Assembly (NCBI GenBank): GCA_964428055.1 | Contig: CAYRWM010000007.1 | Coordinates: 1 to 62,883, forward strand | DNA length: 62,883 nucleotides | Direction of reading: 5' to 3' | Source: CAYRWM01 sp964428055 | Lineage (GTDB): Bacteria; Bacillota; Clostridia; Christensenellales; Christensenellaceae | In this document: positions 62,598 through 62,883 of the stretch, in pieces | Position numbering within the stretch: the stretch's first letter is position 1 | Layout: the number at the start of each line of letters is the position of its first letter | The notes under the pieces: generated by a model | Database searches by the model: none | What the model saw: only the letters and a program-made list of their open reading frames with translations | Told to the model about the DNA's origin: nothing | Program-made: the position numbers and the translations under genes

Positions 62598-62883
62598 ATG
62601 GACATACTATCGATCCTGGCACTGCTGGGCGGTGTCGCACTGTTCCTCTTCGGCATGCACGTAATGTCCGGAGGCCTTGAAAGGATCTCCGGTGACAGGC
62701 TGGAGGGAAAGCTCAAAAAACTGACCTCCAACAAGTTCGCCTCCATATCACTCGGCGCAGGCATAACTGTGGCGATGCAGTCTTCGTCGGCACTGACGGT
62801 CATGCTCGTCGGCCTGGTCAACTCGGGCATAATGATACTCGACCAGACGGTCGGAGTCATAATGGGTTCCAACATAGGGACTA
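62598..62883 (+). CDS. Second Na+/phosphate cotransporter-family protein (3' truncated)
   Basis: The first 95 codons are present; the gene runs off the window. They are very similar to the upstream gene (MDILSILALLGGVALFLFG, then FASISLGAGITVAMQSSSAL), so the two are tandem duplicates. AAGGAG precedes the ATG. The absence of the rest of the protein prevents a statement on the PhoU-like end. Confidence 0.88.
   Translation, partial: MDILSILALLGGVALFLFGMHVMSGGLERISGDRLEGKLKKLTSNKFASISLGAGITVAMQSSSALTVMLVGLVNSGIMILDQTVGVIMGSNIGT

Noticed and set aside
1..62883. CRISPR arrays, insertion sequences, integrases, prophage or att sites
   Set aside because: No regularly spaced short direct repeats, transposase or phage genes were seen; the only tandem repeat is inside the surface-protein gene.

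Overview
The window looks like chromosome from an anaerobic, sugar-using Gram-positive bacterium of the Clostridia (Bacillota). The signs are a T-box leader, a GatCAB route to amidated tRNA, paired GlgC and GlgD, formate-tetrahydrofolate ligase, a membrane pyrophosphatase, rubredoxin, TTGACA/TATAAT promoters, GGAGG ribosome binding sites and large secreted repeat proteins of the kind common in gut Firmicutes. The species cannot be named from sequence alone. A run of 100 N inside a repeat protein shows that this is a draft assembly.

Layout. 1-2609: the 3' end of a regulatory set (BTAD protein with a degenerate GGDEF-like domain, a diguanylate cyclase with intact GGDEF, an HPt protein). 2658-4546: asd-dapB for lysine/diaminopimelate synthesis. 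4573-17111: two giant paralogous surface proteins on the minus strand with signal peptide, InlB-like, MucBP-like and MBG-like repeats, proline-rich stalk and a three-helix C-terminal anchor in place of LPXTG; their upstream regions share conserved elements. 17568-31030: a minus-strand glycogen operon (glgB, glgP, glgC, glgD, glgA, a GH13-GH77 fusion, pgi, a TIM-barrel isomerase), whose promoter lies inside the terminator of the fhs-rhodanese operon ahead of it. 33420-34178: a CMD-cupin protein.

34244-41068: a divergent sugar-catabolic locus. PfkB kinase, class II aldolase, DeoR regulator, rhamnulokinase-like kinase and a flavoprotein run leftward; a TIM-barrel epimerase and a Gfo/Idh/MocA dehydrogenase run rightward. 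Four copies of a TCGGTCAT-type box lie across the two promoters. 41198-45668: two paralogous sugar-binding lipoproteins without transporter genes, flanking a URO-D-type methyltransferase and a zinc-ribbon protein. 45996-49196: tRNA-Thr, ddl, murF, a nitroreductase and tRNA-Met. 49247-54171: membrane pyrophosphatase and two coupled FAD oxidoreductases.

54239-59190 is the most unusual part: a T-box leader followed by aspS, gatC, a gatA homologue that has lost both catalytic serines, and an intact gatB. The AspRS has His where discriminating AspRS has Leu30. The T-box variable base predicts a tRNA with discriminator G, and the candidate specifier loop contains AAC (Asn) but no Asp codon. Together this suggests an operon for Asn-tRNA(Asn) formation whose amidase subunit is inactive. 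aspS carries a one-base deletion that is probably a sequence error. 59265-62883 holds a small zinc ribbon, a 51-residue rubredoxin next to an Mrp-type ATPase, and two tandem Na/Pi-cotransporter-like genes, the second cut by the window end.
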